NCBI GenBank assembly: GCA_032191485.1
Contig: JAVDOI010000004.1
Location: 17,733,443 to 17,797,442, forward strand
DNA from: Leptoclinus maculatus
Taxonomy: Eukaryota; Chordata; Actinopteri; Perciformes; Stichaeidae
Direction: 5' to 3'
Length of the DNA: 64,000 nucleotides
The notes beneath the pieces are model-generated. The model made no database searches. It was not told where the DNA came from and worked only from the letters and a program-made list of their open reading frames with translations. Shown here piece by piece: positions 31,836 to 45,700 of the stretch; position 1 is the stretch's first letter, and the number at the start of each line of letters is the position of its first letter. A program made the position numbers and the translations under genes.

Positions 31836-32445
31836 GAGAATTCTAAAGGAGACAAATGGTGATGGGAAGTTTAAAACAAAGCAGAATTGATTTGTGTTTA
31901 GTTAAGAGGCATCCAAAGTTTACTGAAAAACATAAAATATAAGTTTATTGGAGTATGCGAACATGCTGCTATGTTTAAGTTTGGTGATAATATTGTGGTG
32001 GAAAATGTTATACCCGCTTTGTGCGAGTCTTAGTGCTGAAATTAAGAATATCGAAAAGCAGAAGTTGTCTTTGGAGTATTTATTGTCTGCACAGAGAAGG
32101 TTCAATCATCACAAAGAGTGCAAGCAGTCTGAGCGAGGAAGAAGCGCGTGTCCAGGGGACGCGCTTTTATACAGAACGAGCACAAGGGTGGGGGCCAATG
32201 GCTAATGTTAGACATTTGGTATCAAACTGCTTGGATGAACAACAGCAAGATTAGGAATACGAAAAGGGAAAATGTGTGGGAGCGATAGTATGCAGCAGAT
32301 GGGGAAAAATGCACTACATTTTTTTTTTCTCAGTCAGGGAAGAAATTACATTGAGGAGATTGAAACTGAAAAAGGGGAAAGAGTAACAGATTTTGTGGGT
32401 ATATTGGAGGTGGTAGAATCTAACTACAGGAAGCATTTTTAGTGT
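31836..32445 (+). pseudogene. Tx1/Mutsu-like LINE relic, right part
   Basis: Translation after the inserted element gives RRQMVMG and LKQSRIDL-type text equivalent to ORF2 residues ~195-210. Around 32260-32440 KCVGAIVCSRWG and TDFVG match ORF2 KRCMGAIVRSRARY and ITDFVG. Between them the sequence is deleted or unreadable. It belongs to the same old element as 29960-30685. Confidence 0.7.
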
Positions 32446-32805
32446 AGAACCAAACCCTAATGTCAACCAAAAACGAAATGGGTGTCTCAGGGAGGAGAGC
32501 AGGGCCAACTCACCTCAAAGAGAGTTTTTAAAAGAGTGCACTGGCACACAGGGCCCATGTGTTGCCAGTGTTGCTAATGAGCTCAGGTGTTTCCACTCTG
32601 CTGACGACCCTCTGCCACACCCACCTCCAATACCTGCAGGGAAAGCAGCCATACGACTGAAATGTCCTCACAACAGGAAAATTCTTTCTCAACATTTAAA
32701 CCATTCACACCCTAAACCTAAACTAAATTATAACTAATTTAAAAGCCTGGTTCTTAGTCTTTCACACCCAACCTGGAAAACAATACAGCCAATTATATCT
32801 GTTAT

Positions 32806-33076
32806 AGTGTACTGGGCCCCAGGTCCGTATTGTGAATTCCTATCGGAATTTTCAGAGTTCTTATCAAGTTTAGTCCATAAAACAGATAAAGTAATTATTG
32901 TAGGTGATTTAAATATTCATGTGGATGTCGATAATAATAGCCTTAGTACTGCGTTTATCTCATTATTAGATTTGATTGGCTTCTGTCTGAGTGTACAGAA
33001 ACACGCTCACTGTTTTATCCACACCCTCGACCTTGTTCTGGCATATGGCATTAAAATAGTAACGCCTTCAAACTGA
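32806..33076 (+). pseudogene. LINE endonuclease fragment (L2/CR1-type superfamily)
   Basis: The 89-residue frame YWAPGPYCEFLSEFSEFLS with KVIIVGDLNIHVD and HTLDLVLAYGI is the exonuclease/endonuclease/phosphatase-fold part of a common fish LINE different from the Tx1 elements. The catalytic GDxN motif is visible. The rest of the element, including reverse transcriptase, is absent. Confidence 0.75.
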
Positions 33077-33280
33077 AGCTCTGGATGGATCTGTACCGGC
33101 TGTCTGTGACTCAACTTCAAACGAGGAGCTGTATGTTTTGCCATTTTATGTTAATTTAAGTTACTGTTGATTTAGCAGATTGTTTTTCCCGTTAACGTTA
33201 GCATGCTGCGCTGCTAATGCGACTAGCTTTGGTTGTAGGTCCACAGGCTGGAGTAATGTCGTAACGTTAGGTAATACAGT

Positions 33281-33352
33281 AGCTGTGTCCCAATCCAGCG
33301 GCCGTATCCTTCGGAGGCTGCATTTGTAGACCGATTGGGTCACAGCGTGTTT
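33281..33352. repeat. Second copy of the TAGCTGTGTC repeat end
   Basis: The sequence TAGCTGTGTCCCAATCCAG, with the following CTGCATTTGTAGACCGATT, matches the start of the foldback-like repeat at 25107. Only the left half is present. Confidence 0.65.
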
Positions 33353-33480
33353 CCGTATTGACATGAAGGTAAAGGGATCATCTTTAATCTGATTTGTTTG
33401 ACAATGATGAAGTACATGTACTTAGCTAATTATTATATTATAGAACCTTAACGTACATTAATCTGTAAATGGGACAATGG

Positions 33481-34131
33481 TAGGGCTGCAACAACGAATC
33501 GATAAAATTCGATTATTAAAAGAGTTGGCAACGAATTTCATTATCGATTCGTTGTGTCGCGCGACTATTACGCCACTCAATAAGTCGCGGAGATGTTTGA
33601 GTATAAAAAAAAGAGCAGATCGGAGGTAGAGGAAAGACCACCGGAGAGACCCGTAACGTTGTTCTGAAACACATGGCGGAGGCAGAGAAATCAGTACGAC
33701 CTAAGTCATCCAAGGTGCGGAGCATTTCACACTAAATAAATCGAAAAAGTGTGTTAATTGCAAGATATGCAAAAGCGACATGGCACGGGAGCACCACGGT
33801 GATGATTCAGCACCTAAAACGTAAACATGTTGGAGCCCTTGAGGAGGAGGAAGGGAGTTCAACAGCAGGGTAAGTCACTACAGAATCCTACTTTTGTTCC
33901 GTTTTGAAGTGAGGAACTAGGCGCGTTTGATGTGCGGATCCGCCCGGTGTCCGCAGCGATGACAAGTTAGCGTTAGCTCGTTAATAACAGTAGTAAAGCA
34001 GGGGTGATATAGTTTGCAAGACTAAAGACACGTTTTTATTCACTCGCCTTTTTTTATCCGATTCATCGATTAATCGAAAAAATAATCGACAGATTAATCG
34101 ATTATTAAAATAATCGTTAGTTGCAGCCCTA
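33481..34131. mobile_element. 651-bp hAT derivative with perfect 8-bp target duplication
   Basis: The ends TAGGGCTGCAAC and GTTGCAGCCCTA are inverted repeats, and GACAATGG occurs directly outside both ends (33473-33480, 34132-34139). An 8-bp duplication is the hallmark of hAT elements. The outer 100-120 bp are rich in ATCGATTAAT phrases that pair with each other. The middle keeps part of a BED-finger exon, so it is an internal deletion of an autonomous element. Confidence 0.93.
33674..33870 (+). pseudogene. BED zinc-finger exon remnant inside hAT derivative
   Basis: The translation starts MAEAEKSVRPKSSK. In a shifted frame EHFTLNKSKKCVNCKICKSD is followed by MIQHLKRKHVGALEEEE, giving a C-x2-C ... 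H-x4-H pattern as in BED fingers. Two small frameshifts break it. AGGTAAG after GSSTAG at 33870 looks like the original splice donor. Confidence 0.75.
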
Positions 34132-34139
34132 GACAATGG

Positions 34140-35876
34140 CTCTCTTAAATTAAACAAAACAAAACTAGACCTTGGAAATACACATACTCCCTCTGCAAAA
34201 AAACAGTCCAACCTAATCACAAAATTTAACCAATTGGTTTTGTGCTGATTGACATGAGTTGTCAAGTTTTTTCGTGTTGCTCAACACAACTTTTTTCGTC
34301 AGTCAGGAACACATTACGCTACAAAAATAATCAAGGTTTAGGCAACAAAACCACTTAGTTAGGTTAAGTAAAAACATGTTTGAGTTTAAAATAACTACGC
34401 GCAGTTAAGTTATTTTAGGCAACAAAAGGGACGTTCGGTTTATGCAACAAAACCACCTAGTTTGGCATTCAACCCAAATTTTTGGACATATTTAAATTTG
34501 GACCTGGTGATAGGTTTAAATGGAAAGTCAGGGGATCATCAAAATTGTCACAATTCACCTTGATGGGAGTATAAACCTCTACAACAAAATCCATTACCAC
34601 CCACTGCAGAGATATTTCTCTCAAAACTACAAATGTGAACCTTGTGGTGGCTCAAGTGGAAAAGTCTGAGGGTGCCGAAAGTCATCAGAATTCATCCTTT
34701 GGGGAAGATAGATATCTGTAACAAATGTCATGGCAATTCAGTCTGGACCAAAGTGGCAGATCGACCAATCATGAGATGATTTCTAGAGCCACACAACATA
34801 TAAACACAATTTATTTATTCATCTTTTGTTTTTCAGCCATTTAATTTAGACGCATCAGTGCTTAGGGACTACGGAGAACTGGAGTCCACAAAATGTCTTT
34901 ATTTTAAACACAGTAAAGGATGTAAAGACTACAAAATATTAAAAATAATTCAGTGACACTAAACTATCAAAGTATGAATGCAAAAAATGTAAAATTAGAT
35001 GCAAAAAGCATTTTATTTTTTATTAAAGAAATACAAAGCAAAGCCTTGAAACTGTTTTCAGTTTCTGTAATACTTTAGAAGTTAGACCCCTTTAGACATA
35101 CAAAAGTCATACATACACGTCTTATACATGCTTTGCCGTGCCCAGTGAAGTGTAGATTGCATTTTCTAAATCATACAGTATTCATTAATGATAATATAAT
35201 TCAGGAACGAGTTCTAGTAAATACTGTTGTTGAAATGTTGCCCAAATATAATCTCATAATTCTTTATTCTGTAGAAAAGTAATTTAAGCGTTAAGACGGT
35301 ACAGATTTTGTTCTATACTTAAAGAACATTGAAATATATTCAATTCTAAGAAAACATGAAATGTTCCAGATTGAGGACATTAAGTAGCTGCCTGGCAGGT
35401 TAGCATTAAGAACTTAAATGTGGTTAGGGAGAGTTTTATTTTTATCGCTGTGAACAATACATGTTTATTTCGTAAGTACCACATGTATTTTTTAGAACTG
35501 AAGTTACATTCGTGTTATTTCTATTCTTGATCTGCCTTTAATAATTATGGTGTCCTCTTTTGTTGCCAGGCCACCACATTCTCACTCCAAACTCGTCAAT
35601 GGCCTTAAGCTTCAAACTACGACGCTCTAGGTAAGCTACCACGCCTGACGCAGGTGGGTTCATATTGGAGTTAGTTAAAAGCGTGCTGCATCACCTTGAG
35701 GGGATTGAACAAGCCTCTGTATTTGACAAGTTGGGAGTGAGAACAGGTTGACCAGGCAGAGTTTTACACATTACCTGCTGGTTTAAACTCGTAATGATTA
35801 ACCAAATAACATGCTCTTATGTGAATATGTTCAAATAGTGTGTGTTTGAATTGCGGGTAATGCCTGTAAAAATACA
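34140..35876. other. Non-coding; possible 3' UTR and poly(A) signal of jak3
   Basis: No coding sequence is seen. On the minus strand AATAAA lies at 34903-34898 in the context TTAAAATAAAGACATT, a plausible poly(A) signal for the gene ending at 36773. That would give a 3' UTR of about 1.9 kb containing the hAT-type element at 35877-36630. Between 34270 and 34460 the phrase GGCAACAAAA recurs in an unclassified repeat. Confidence 0.3.
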
Positions 35877-36630
35877 CCAGTGGTAGAAGAACTACTCAAA
35901 TACTTAACTGAAGTAAAAGTACTAATACCGTACTGTGAAAATACTCCTCTGTAAGTAAATGTTCTGCTTTCAAAACCTTACTCACGTAAAAGTATGTATG
36001 TATTGTGAGCAATATTTACAAAAAATATCAAAAGTACTCATTGTGCAGAAAAATGTTCCCCGTCAGTGTTTTACTATTATGTTTTTGGATTGATATTACT
36101 GCTGCATTAATGTGCATGTTGCTTTCTACTGCTGTTAATGTTTAAGGTTGTGCTAATTTCACTCGTTTATATCCTGTTGGCGAGTTTAATCTACAGCAAT
36201 GCATCATATTCTATAAGATCATCATATGTTAGTGGCGTTGCTGTCCTGTGAGAGCCTGGTATCTCTGAAAAGTCAACTTTTCATGAGCGTAGAAAAACAG
36301 TTTTGTGAAGATGCATTTCTGTGCTGATCCAATAGGATTTTGAAAGTTTATTTGACTCAAGAAGTAGGACAATTTTCTCAACACATAAAGGAATAACTTC
36401 ATCCTTCAGTTTATAACAAACTCAAAATCAACCTTTTTTTGTTTTCACTGGACAGGAAGGGTATGAAAAATTGTTACGTGTATTGTAACTAAAGTACACT
36501 ACAGAGATGTAGTGGAGTAGAAGTATAAAGTTGCCCGACATGGAAATACTAAAGTTAAGTACAAGTACCCTACCTCAAATTTGTACAAAAGTACAGTACT
36601 TGAGTAAATGCGGTTAAATTCCACCACTGG
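35877..36630. mobile_element. Short hAT-type element with CCAGTGGT ends
   Basis: The left end CCAGTGGTAGAAGAACTACT and right end TTCCACCACTGG are inverted, with shared internal phrases such as ACTCAAATACTT / CAAGTACTG facing each other. This CAGTGGTGGAA terminus is familiar from abundant non-autonomous fish elements. No matching target duplication was found. Confidence 0.7.
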
Positions 36631-36772
36631 TCTTAGGGAGTGGCCTATATGTTGGTCACTAACGGGTCAGTATGTAAATGCTAACATAACTTGATATTGT
36701 CCACTGCTGAGTGTGAGACCTGTGTAAATTGAATTGTTCATTTGAATCTGTGATGTGCAACAGGGCTCCTTG

Positions 36773-39700
36773 TTAGCCTTTAGGGCTCTCTCTCTCTTCC
36801 TGCATGATAGTTTCAATTTGTTTCCCCAAGCTGGAGAAACATGGTCGCTCCTCGAAGTCGTACGCCCAGCACTGCTTCATCAAACAGTACACCTGGTGTT
36901 ACAAAAACAAAAAATGTAATAATCGACAGAGCAAATAACTATTGATATTTGTGTGGTATATAGTTCAACTCACCAATGGTGATTAACAGTGAAATGATCA
37001 TGATACAGCATATTTGTTATAGTGGTATGAGAATGCAGGAAAGTGGCAAGGCGAAACATACCTTGGGAGGGCAGTCTGGAGGAGCCGGCAACCTCCAGTT
37101 GTTCTTCAGAATATTTTCCAGATGCATTGATGGACTCTGCACATAGTGTCCAATCTCCTGCATACATAGCTAAAACAGTGACATTAAGGAAACATTTAAA
37201 AATGGGAAAAACCACAATGATGTTGCAATTTGATGAAACAATTCTTGATCATTTTATAAAATTGAAATATTGTCCATGCATAAATGTATTGACATTAATA
37301 AACCTTACTCTTTTTGGGTTGTAGTTTGTGTCGCAGTAGCAGAAAAGCTCGTGAAGAACGACTCCAAAACTCCAGACATCTGACTTGTGGGAAAATCTGG
37401 ATTCGTTGATGGACTCTGGAGCATACCTGCATTAAATGAGCAGTGTATGGTCAGGTGGACCTCCAGGAACTGAAACCTTAAATATAAGGCTACAGCGAGT
37501 AGCCGCTTAGCTTAGTGCAAAGACTGGAAACGGGGAGCCAGCTAGCCAAGTTTTGCAGATTCTGATTCAACAAACAGCCGGCTTTCATACAACCTTGCAA
37601 AACTGCAGAAAGTCTGCTTTAACACTTTGAATTAAATAATATTTGAGTTTTCAAACATGAACGCTACCAAAAAATGGGGCTCTCTCCAGGCTGCATGACA
37701 CGGTAGTACTCCTTGTCAAAAGGAATAATCTTGGTCAGCCCAAAATCAGCGATTTTCACCAGCGACTCGCTGGCCACAAGGATATTTCTGGCTGCGAGGT
37801 CTCGGTGCACATAACGCAGCGTCTGCAGGTACTCCATCCCCTGTAAAAAAATGTAAACAATAAAATAGAAGAAAATGAAATAAATTTGGTCCCTATTATT
37901 TCATGCTGTGCAATAAACCTTTGGTACAGGTAGTGAAAATTAAGTTGATTAATGGATTCCCAAGATAGTATAGGCTCATCCTGCAAGGCTTTGACCCTTG
38001 AACTCCTTACTGTTGGTTTGAATGTTATGTTTGTAAAGCATGAAAGGTGGTTCAGATTGCTTTCTAGAACATTCCTTATTACCAAAGCAATTTTCAGTTC
38101 TTTCAGGATTCAGTCAAATTCCTACATTTCTGCAGGGATTTCTGTCGCAATGTACCAGGAGAAATTACCTTTACATTTACTATAGGACTATAGGGACAAG
38201 TGTGAATTCAAAAACAAACCGATTTTTTGCCGATTGAGGCATCCACATTTTCTCGCAATAGTAACATTAGATTGCATACATGTTTAGAAAATGACTCAAA
38301 GTCACAATACTTGAATGATCAATGTGCAAGATTTTGTCAGCCAATAATTAATCACAATCAATTGAAACGTAGCTTACTTCTACATTTTGTAGGAGTTGAG
38401 CTCATATCTGACTCTTACCTTACATATCTGAGAAGCAAAAAGCAGCATCCGCCTGGTGTTGACATGTCGGTAACTATCCAAGTAGCCAATAAGGCTGCCG
38501 TACGGCAGGTACTCCATAACCAAACTCATACTGAGGCGACCTGTCATAAGGCAAACATTAAACATTTAAATCATTCAGCAGAGGAAAACCTTCCAAACCC
38601 AGAAGACAAGACACTTCTCATTCCTTTAATCAGCCACTCTGGATTGTGTCAGTTTAGGGTTTTGATTTCAAATGTAATCCTGGATCATGAAGAGGATGCG
38701 TATACTCTAAAGGTACGAGAAAGAAGAAAATAAGTTAATAAGTTACGTCTCCAGTCTGATCTAGTGCACACAGCTGATAGGTTTGTTTACATGATGTAAC
38801 ATAAGTGCATATTTAACTGATTCAGTGTAGAGAGAGAGCATCCGATGTTAGGCGCGATAGTCGAACACTCACATCCAGTTAGGACACAGTGTTATGGCTA
38901 ATGCGTCTCCTTATATTAGAAAATGTGAGCTCACACATTTATTAAATAGGGATAAAAAATGACTCTTTCCAAACTTAAAATAAAAATAGGTATTTTAAAT
39001 CTAAGCAGCCTAACAATTTTTTTCCTTGACATAAGTTGATTATTTTAGTACATTGTGTGCTATGTTTGCAGTGAGTGTTTTTATTACCCGTGCTGTAGCA
39101 GACTCCCTTGTATTTGACAATGTAGTCGCACTCAAAAATGCTGAGGATGTTGACCTCCTTCTTGAAGTCCTCCAGGGTCGACTTCTTGTTGGGCTGCAGC
39201 TTTTTCACAGCAACCAGCTCACCAGTGTTATCGCCCAGTGGGTCATAACGGCAAAGTTCAACGGTGCCAAAGTTTCCCTGAAAAAGTTTTGAGTAACTTA
39301 GTTGTAGCTGACATCTAACTGTAAAGCAAGAAATATCTGTCTCTCTGTCACTGAGTATGTCCTTGGCATATCTTGAGCGCCGTTCATTCAATCTACTTCA
39401 CACTTTGCGAATTTATTGTTGGGGACCGAGGGGAGTGCTGTGTCGAATTTGGTGCTATTTGGACATGCAACACATTCAATATTTATAAACTTTGAATACA
39501 CAAGTGGTAAGGCTCTGTGTAGCAGTGGGGGTGGAGTTTCAGGGCTCTGCAGAGACGAGCATGTCATCCGCAGCAGACCTTGATTGAAGTTCACTTTTGC
39601 TGCTGGATATACTAACTTCCCTGGAGTCAACGAGCATGGTTCTCGACAACGCTGCAAGAAGCACTTATAGGGTCCACGCAATCGACTGGCTTCGAAAGCC

Positions 39701-42700
39701 CAAATGCTCCAAATCGGCATGCTTTTCGAACTGCAACAATGCATGCAGCAATACTAGGAGCCAAGCAATCAGCGTGTTCTGAAGTGGAACGGGATTCAAA
39801 TGGCCACACACTCAAAGGTCACTGCACTAGTCTAACTATAAAGCAAATCATTTTTGTCTGCCTGCCTGTCCGTCGTTTATCTTCGAGAACCATCCATCCA
39901 ATCTACTTCACTCTTTGCGTATTGCAGGGAACCCAAGGACGTGCAGTGTCAAAGTTGGTGCAATTTGGCCAGAAGGTGGTCCTATAACTACAACCTTTCT
40001 TTTTTGACCTGTAACTTTGGAACTGTAAAGCTCAGAATAAATTGTCTGAGTGACCTTGACAAATTTGTTGTTTTTGGCCAATTGGTGGCGCTATCTCAGC
40101 ATAATCTAATTATAGATCAAGGAACCAATGGGCGATGTCCACTTCTAATATACAGTCTGTGGTCGCCCGCAGCAGGCCTGTACAGGCCGTGGCTCACTAA
40201 CTGCTGTTCACTTTGCTGCTGGATGCTGGCTATACTAATATTACAACCGATCTCTTTTTCTCTTCCCTGGAGTCAGTGAGCACATCTCGACAACGCTGCA
40301 AGCAGGTCTTCCGGGGTCCTAGCAATTAGCCCACTCTGAACGGGCACTTACATCGAATCAGCATAGACTTACTTTCCCCAGAGAGGAGATGAAGCAAAGG
40401 TGTCTCTCCTCAAACAAAGTCTGCTCCTGTTGAGCAAGGGCTGAGGTTCTCCGCACAGGGCTCTTTGCAATGGGCTCAGTAGCGTGAAGTATAACATAGT
40501 CTGCCATGAAACAAGAAAGCATAAGTAATATTTCTGTTTTTGTTGTGTAATTGAATAGCTTCATTCCCTAAAAACACTACCCATTTTTCAAAGAATCAAA
40601 GTAAACTGAAAGTTTCTTCTGGATCAATTTATATTTTCTGTATTTTATTGAACTGAAATAAAGAAAAGAAAACTTGACATTTTTAATGTTAATATGTGGT
40701 TTATACTGGCCATATTCATTATCAGCTAAGTAGTGATACGCATGATTACCTGAAGTGATCAGACTGTTGAGTTGTCGGATGATACTACGACAGGAGGGTC
40801 TGAAGTCTGCCTGGTAGTCCATACACTGACTGACAAGATCAGCTAGCTCCGTCCACTGGGAGGGAGGCAGCTGCTGGGAGCTCTCATAAAACTGCTGCTT
40901 CTACAAAAAACACGTCAGTAGCTCACATCATTCACTTGTCTGTTTGCCCAAAAGCTTAGATTGTAAACTGTATGTTTGCTATTGAGAACTTTCCCACAGG
41001 TTTAATCCCATAAGCACTTCACACTTTCAATAGATTCTTCTTTTTCTGAACTAGTACTGGTCACTTAGACTCACATGCAGTTTATTTAATGGACAGTACT
41101 TTGACAACCTGTTACCCTACCAGTTTTTTGACTAATCAGGAAAGAAGTGGGAGTACCTTGTCCAAGTCCCACCCTCGCAGTGGAGTGTTCCCACTGTTGA
41201 AGATTTCCCACACAGTGGCACCAAAGCTCCACTTATCACAATCCAGAGTCAGGTTGTCCGGGTCGTCCAGAAGTTCAGGGGCCACCCAGGGGATCCTGTC
41301 CAGGATCACTAAACAAATGCACACACAAATGCATATTCACACAAACATGAATAATGCACAAGGGCAAGGTATTATATTTTTAATGTGTTACACTTACAAA
41401 GTTATTTTGTTTATGTAATAAAGTCTTATTTCTCATTTGAGGGTTCCTGAATTAATCTTGATGTACAAACATCATTTATCGGGTATCTCTTTTCTCTTCT
41501 TACTCTTATATACAATATTTTTTACTAAAAATAGACCTGATGGTGGCGGACATGGTTACAGGGGGATTGGAAAACCCTCCTTGATTTACCGTCCTTGCCC
41601 AGCATGGGGACACTGATGCCTGGGTCGCTCAGCTTGATGAAAGGAGAACTGCCCTGCGACGGGTCATCTTCTCTGGCCAGCAGCAGATTTTTGGCGCAAA
41701 TATTTCCATGCACAATGTTCTTTTCTTCCTGCAAGAAAGTTACATGTTAATGTTGACTCATTTACATGTAACTGCATTGTCATTACTTTTGTAAGATCTG
41801 GTGTTAATACCCTAAATTAGAGAATTTATCTTACCAAAAAGTTGAGGGCAGACGCAAGCTGTTTGGCTACGTCAAGTTTCCAGCTCACTGACACAGATCT
41901 CCTTCTCTTCAAGTAAAGGTCAAGGGCGCCGTACTCAACAAACTCCTGCACCATGATGTCTGTAAGGCACAGTGAGGTTTGTTTCTACAGCTGTACTTCA
42001 AACTAAACACGGGGTCAGAAATGCTCACCCACAGACAAGCAACTGAGTCAGAGACAAATGAGGATTTCTTCTGAAGTTTATTATTTTGCTCAACATGAAG
42101 AGAATTATTTAATGTTTCCATGAATTTATTGTTCTTTGTTGTTTAACAGATCAGGAACAAAGCCTGCAAATGCTTTCTAACTGAGCCAAAGTTAACCAAA
42201 AACAATTGGATTTCACTCTCACTTTGTACCTTTACATTATTTACGGAACATTAACACATCTAGAAAACATAAAGAACATTAGCTTCTTGAAGCTGACAGG
42301 AAAACACCAAATGAACTGTAGCAAATAAAGGGATAATGTGGAGGGTTCTGCAGTTTGGTTTGAACTTACTTTTGACTCCATGAACACTAACACCATAGAC
42401 AAGGAGGAGGTGTTTGTGTGAAATTTGACTCATCAAGCTGGCAGCTTCAAAGAATGACTGAGAACAAAAAAAAACAGCATGTGTATGATATCAAAAGGAA
42501 TTTGTTATATCTACGAGTAATTCACAAAAATAGTTATGAATAATAATGTATTTTAATCGGAAGAAACCCACCTCCCAGCAGTTTTTATGAACGACGTCAA
42601 GCTCTTTCAGGAAAACAGGTGTCACGTGTTTCTCCCCATCACGGATGTCTGTTTTGTAGCCTTTGAAATTTCGAGTGAAGGATCCCTGTCCAAGGCTTTC

Positions 42701-45700
42701 ACCCTAACATAAAAAACACATGCAGAAACTGCATCAATAAATACATCAATCATAAATAACATGAAGTACCTTTCATATTAGTTTGACTAACGTATCGTAG
42801 TGGTCGCAATAGTAGCGGCATTTGTCGCATAATAGTAGTTTTTATGGTGGTTGGATTTGTTGGAGCAGAAGTGGTAATAGTGCGGTAGAAAAACTGGAAA
42901 ACGCAGTTGTAAAAGTAATGTTGATGCCAATTAAGTGGAAGACTAGTATTGATATTCATATTAGTGGTACTAGAATAACAGGCTTGTTTCAGTTGGAGTC
43001 ATGTCTTCACACTCACCCATTTCAGGTCTTCATATTTGATCATGTGAAATTGGATGTGACTGAATTTGTTCCTTTGAGGTGTTGGAGACCCTTGAGCTTC
43101 TACAGAGCTGCTGTGGCGTATGATGATCAGATTAGTGAGCTCTGTTGGAAAGGCAGAAAAGATGTTCATTGTTATCTAGTCTGTGAAGGTTGGAAATCAG
43201 AAGGCACATATCTCAGTTCAAGCAAAAAAATGTAAGTGTTGTATATATGTAAGTCTAACAGAATTATTAGAGAATGAAGTTATCTTAATATTATTTTTGT
43301 ATTTAGTTTTGGTGTGGTACATAAGACTTTGACATAAGTCAACCTGTGTGTGTGTGTGTGTGTGTGTGTAGGGGCATATATTTGGTAATTTCATCATATT
43401 TTGGAAAACACACCTTTGTGTTGGGGTGGACAGCAGCGGGCCAACTTGACAGGCACTTCAGCCAGTAGAAGCTTGTTGTGTTGGTAATAGCTGGTGAGCT
43501 CTTTCAAGCTGGTAAATGATTTCTGGACTCCAGGAAGATTGTAGTGCTCATTCTTAATTATGAGACAGTCTTTATAGTCAAGTCCAAGTGGAGTCTGCAG
43601 AAATATAAATGTTACATCAAACCTTCTTTAATGAAGAGGTTGTTAGAAAGAGTGCAAAAGTAGTTACTGTACAATTTTTAGTCGGGGAAGGGGAACATGA
43701 GAATTACTTTTGCAGACATTTGAGTATGCAGAAATTTCTCTCAAGTTTATTTCTGTTCAGAAAAACAAGTCATCTGCATAGAGATAAACTTTTATGAAAC
43801 AAACCGAGACCGGTGTTTTCTAGAAACGGCACTTGCAAGTTGTTGTTTATTCAATTAATGTTATTGTGCAAAGCTTGTCACATACTGAATAGTTAAAGGG
43901 CATCTTTTTTCATCATCAGTTCTATGAAGTACTAAAAACATGCACAGACATAACTTGTAAATTACCTCCTCTGAGTAAAATCTAAATCAGTATTTTTCTA
44001 TGTCTATTATGTTGCTTCAACAAGAACCTTTACCTGAACACAAACAGTGAGGAAGAAGTTGTCATAGTTCCTGGGACTCTGCCGGAGAAGGAACGTCCCG
44101 CCTTTAAATCCTGACTTTTTCAACTTGTTGACTGCAAACTCTGATCTGATAAAACAAGATATAAGGGAAATATCTCAAACAAGTGCATGTTAATGGTGGT
44201 ATTTGATTCAATATTTATCAAAATGACTCACGTGATTGGGCCGTGACAATGGTTTTTGATCCCCTCCAGAACACTTGGAGGGGCAATGTTTTGACAGAAG
44301 TAGTGGCTAGAGTCTGTGGTTAGTCTGAAGTAGCCATCAACAAGAGACACAAATGAAAGTGCTTCCTTGAGACTCTGGAAGTTGGCTCCCTGTTGTGGAA
44401 ATAAAGAACAAATAGACTTAATCTTTTGTATCAAATAAAAACGGTAAAATCTGAAGAAAAAAATACAATTAACAGAGAAGAATAATTGGGAAAGTGTTGA
44501 ATGTAAAATATGTCCTTTACCAAGCATCTGTCATCTTTTCGAGTTATTGTCACCATCCTGCTGTCTTGGGGAACTTGCTCATGGCATACCCTCTTTATAC
44601 CAATGTCGATGATTTCTTTGAAATCACAGAAGGTGTGCCACTCCAAAAAAAAACAACAAAAAAATTATTCAACAACATCTCTTAACTTGGGGGTGGGGTG
44701 TATGACCACTGGAGAGTGTTGGGTTATATTTTGCAGATAGACATTAAATCAAAGACAAAACCTTGGGTTTGCCAGTTTAAAGCAGTGACACAGTAGCATG
44801 AGCCTCCACAGATGGCATATGAGCTACGAGCATAATCAAAGGTGTTTATCTTCAACGCACAACGTTTGTTGCATTATTCTCCGAAATGCCAGTGGGCATA
44901 AAATTAAAATGTACTGTGAAAAAGCACGAGGACAATGAGTGTAAACGGCAAAACGCCATAAACCAACCTCTGCAATGCCGTGGAGGAATTATTAACTGTA
45001 TCCAATACATTCAAAAATGTATTGGACTTCTTTGTCAAAGTGCTTTTATTGGTGCTTTTATTAGTGAACTATTTGCGAAAAGCTCTGATTATGCGCACCA
45101 CGCCTAGTTACAAGAATTAAGAGGTGCTCGACCAAGCAGCGCATCAACTCGCAGAGCTTTCACACACCACATCGGGATGCGGTTGCGTCATTTTCCGGCT
45201 TACGCCGGCATCACTACGGCGAGTATAAACAAAGCTTAACTAACTACAATGCCTCCTTACCACCCAATCTTAAGTTGAACTTGTTCTTACCAATGCCCCA
45301 TCGGGATCAGAACTTCCACTGGTTTCAATTCCACTTTCCCAAGTGACCCTTACGTGAGAGAAAGTTGACTGTGATTGGGAGGAAGAAGGATTAACTTGGA
45401 AGGTTTCGCTTCCCAGAGAGGGCACGATCCCAGCCAGTTCAATCAGGTACTTCAGCTTCAAGCTGCACTCATCTACCGAGCAGTTGCCAAGCTTCTTTAA
45501 GAAACGCTTGAGGGTGTTTCGGATTCGATAACGATCCAGGCGGTTTCGTCTCTGGATGTCATGGCGATGTGACATAGGAAGGCATGATTTGTAGCTGAAA
45601 GATGAAGACAATTATGATGTTGTAATGACTGCAAACTACAACAAATAATTTGAATAGATATGTACGAAAGTCATATTTCTGAAAGAGAAACATTTTATTC

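Noticed and set aside
38227..38733. 168-residue plus-strand ORF
   Set aside because: It is antisense to the jak3 exon at 38540-38419 and its introns.
42822..43235. 137-residue plus-strand ORF
   Set aside because: It is antisense to a jak3 coding exon (43141-43017) and adjacent intron, with no independent support.
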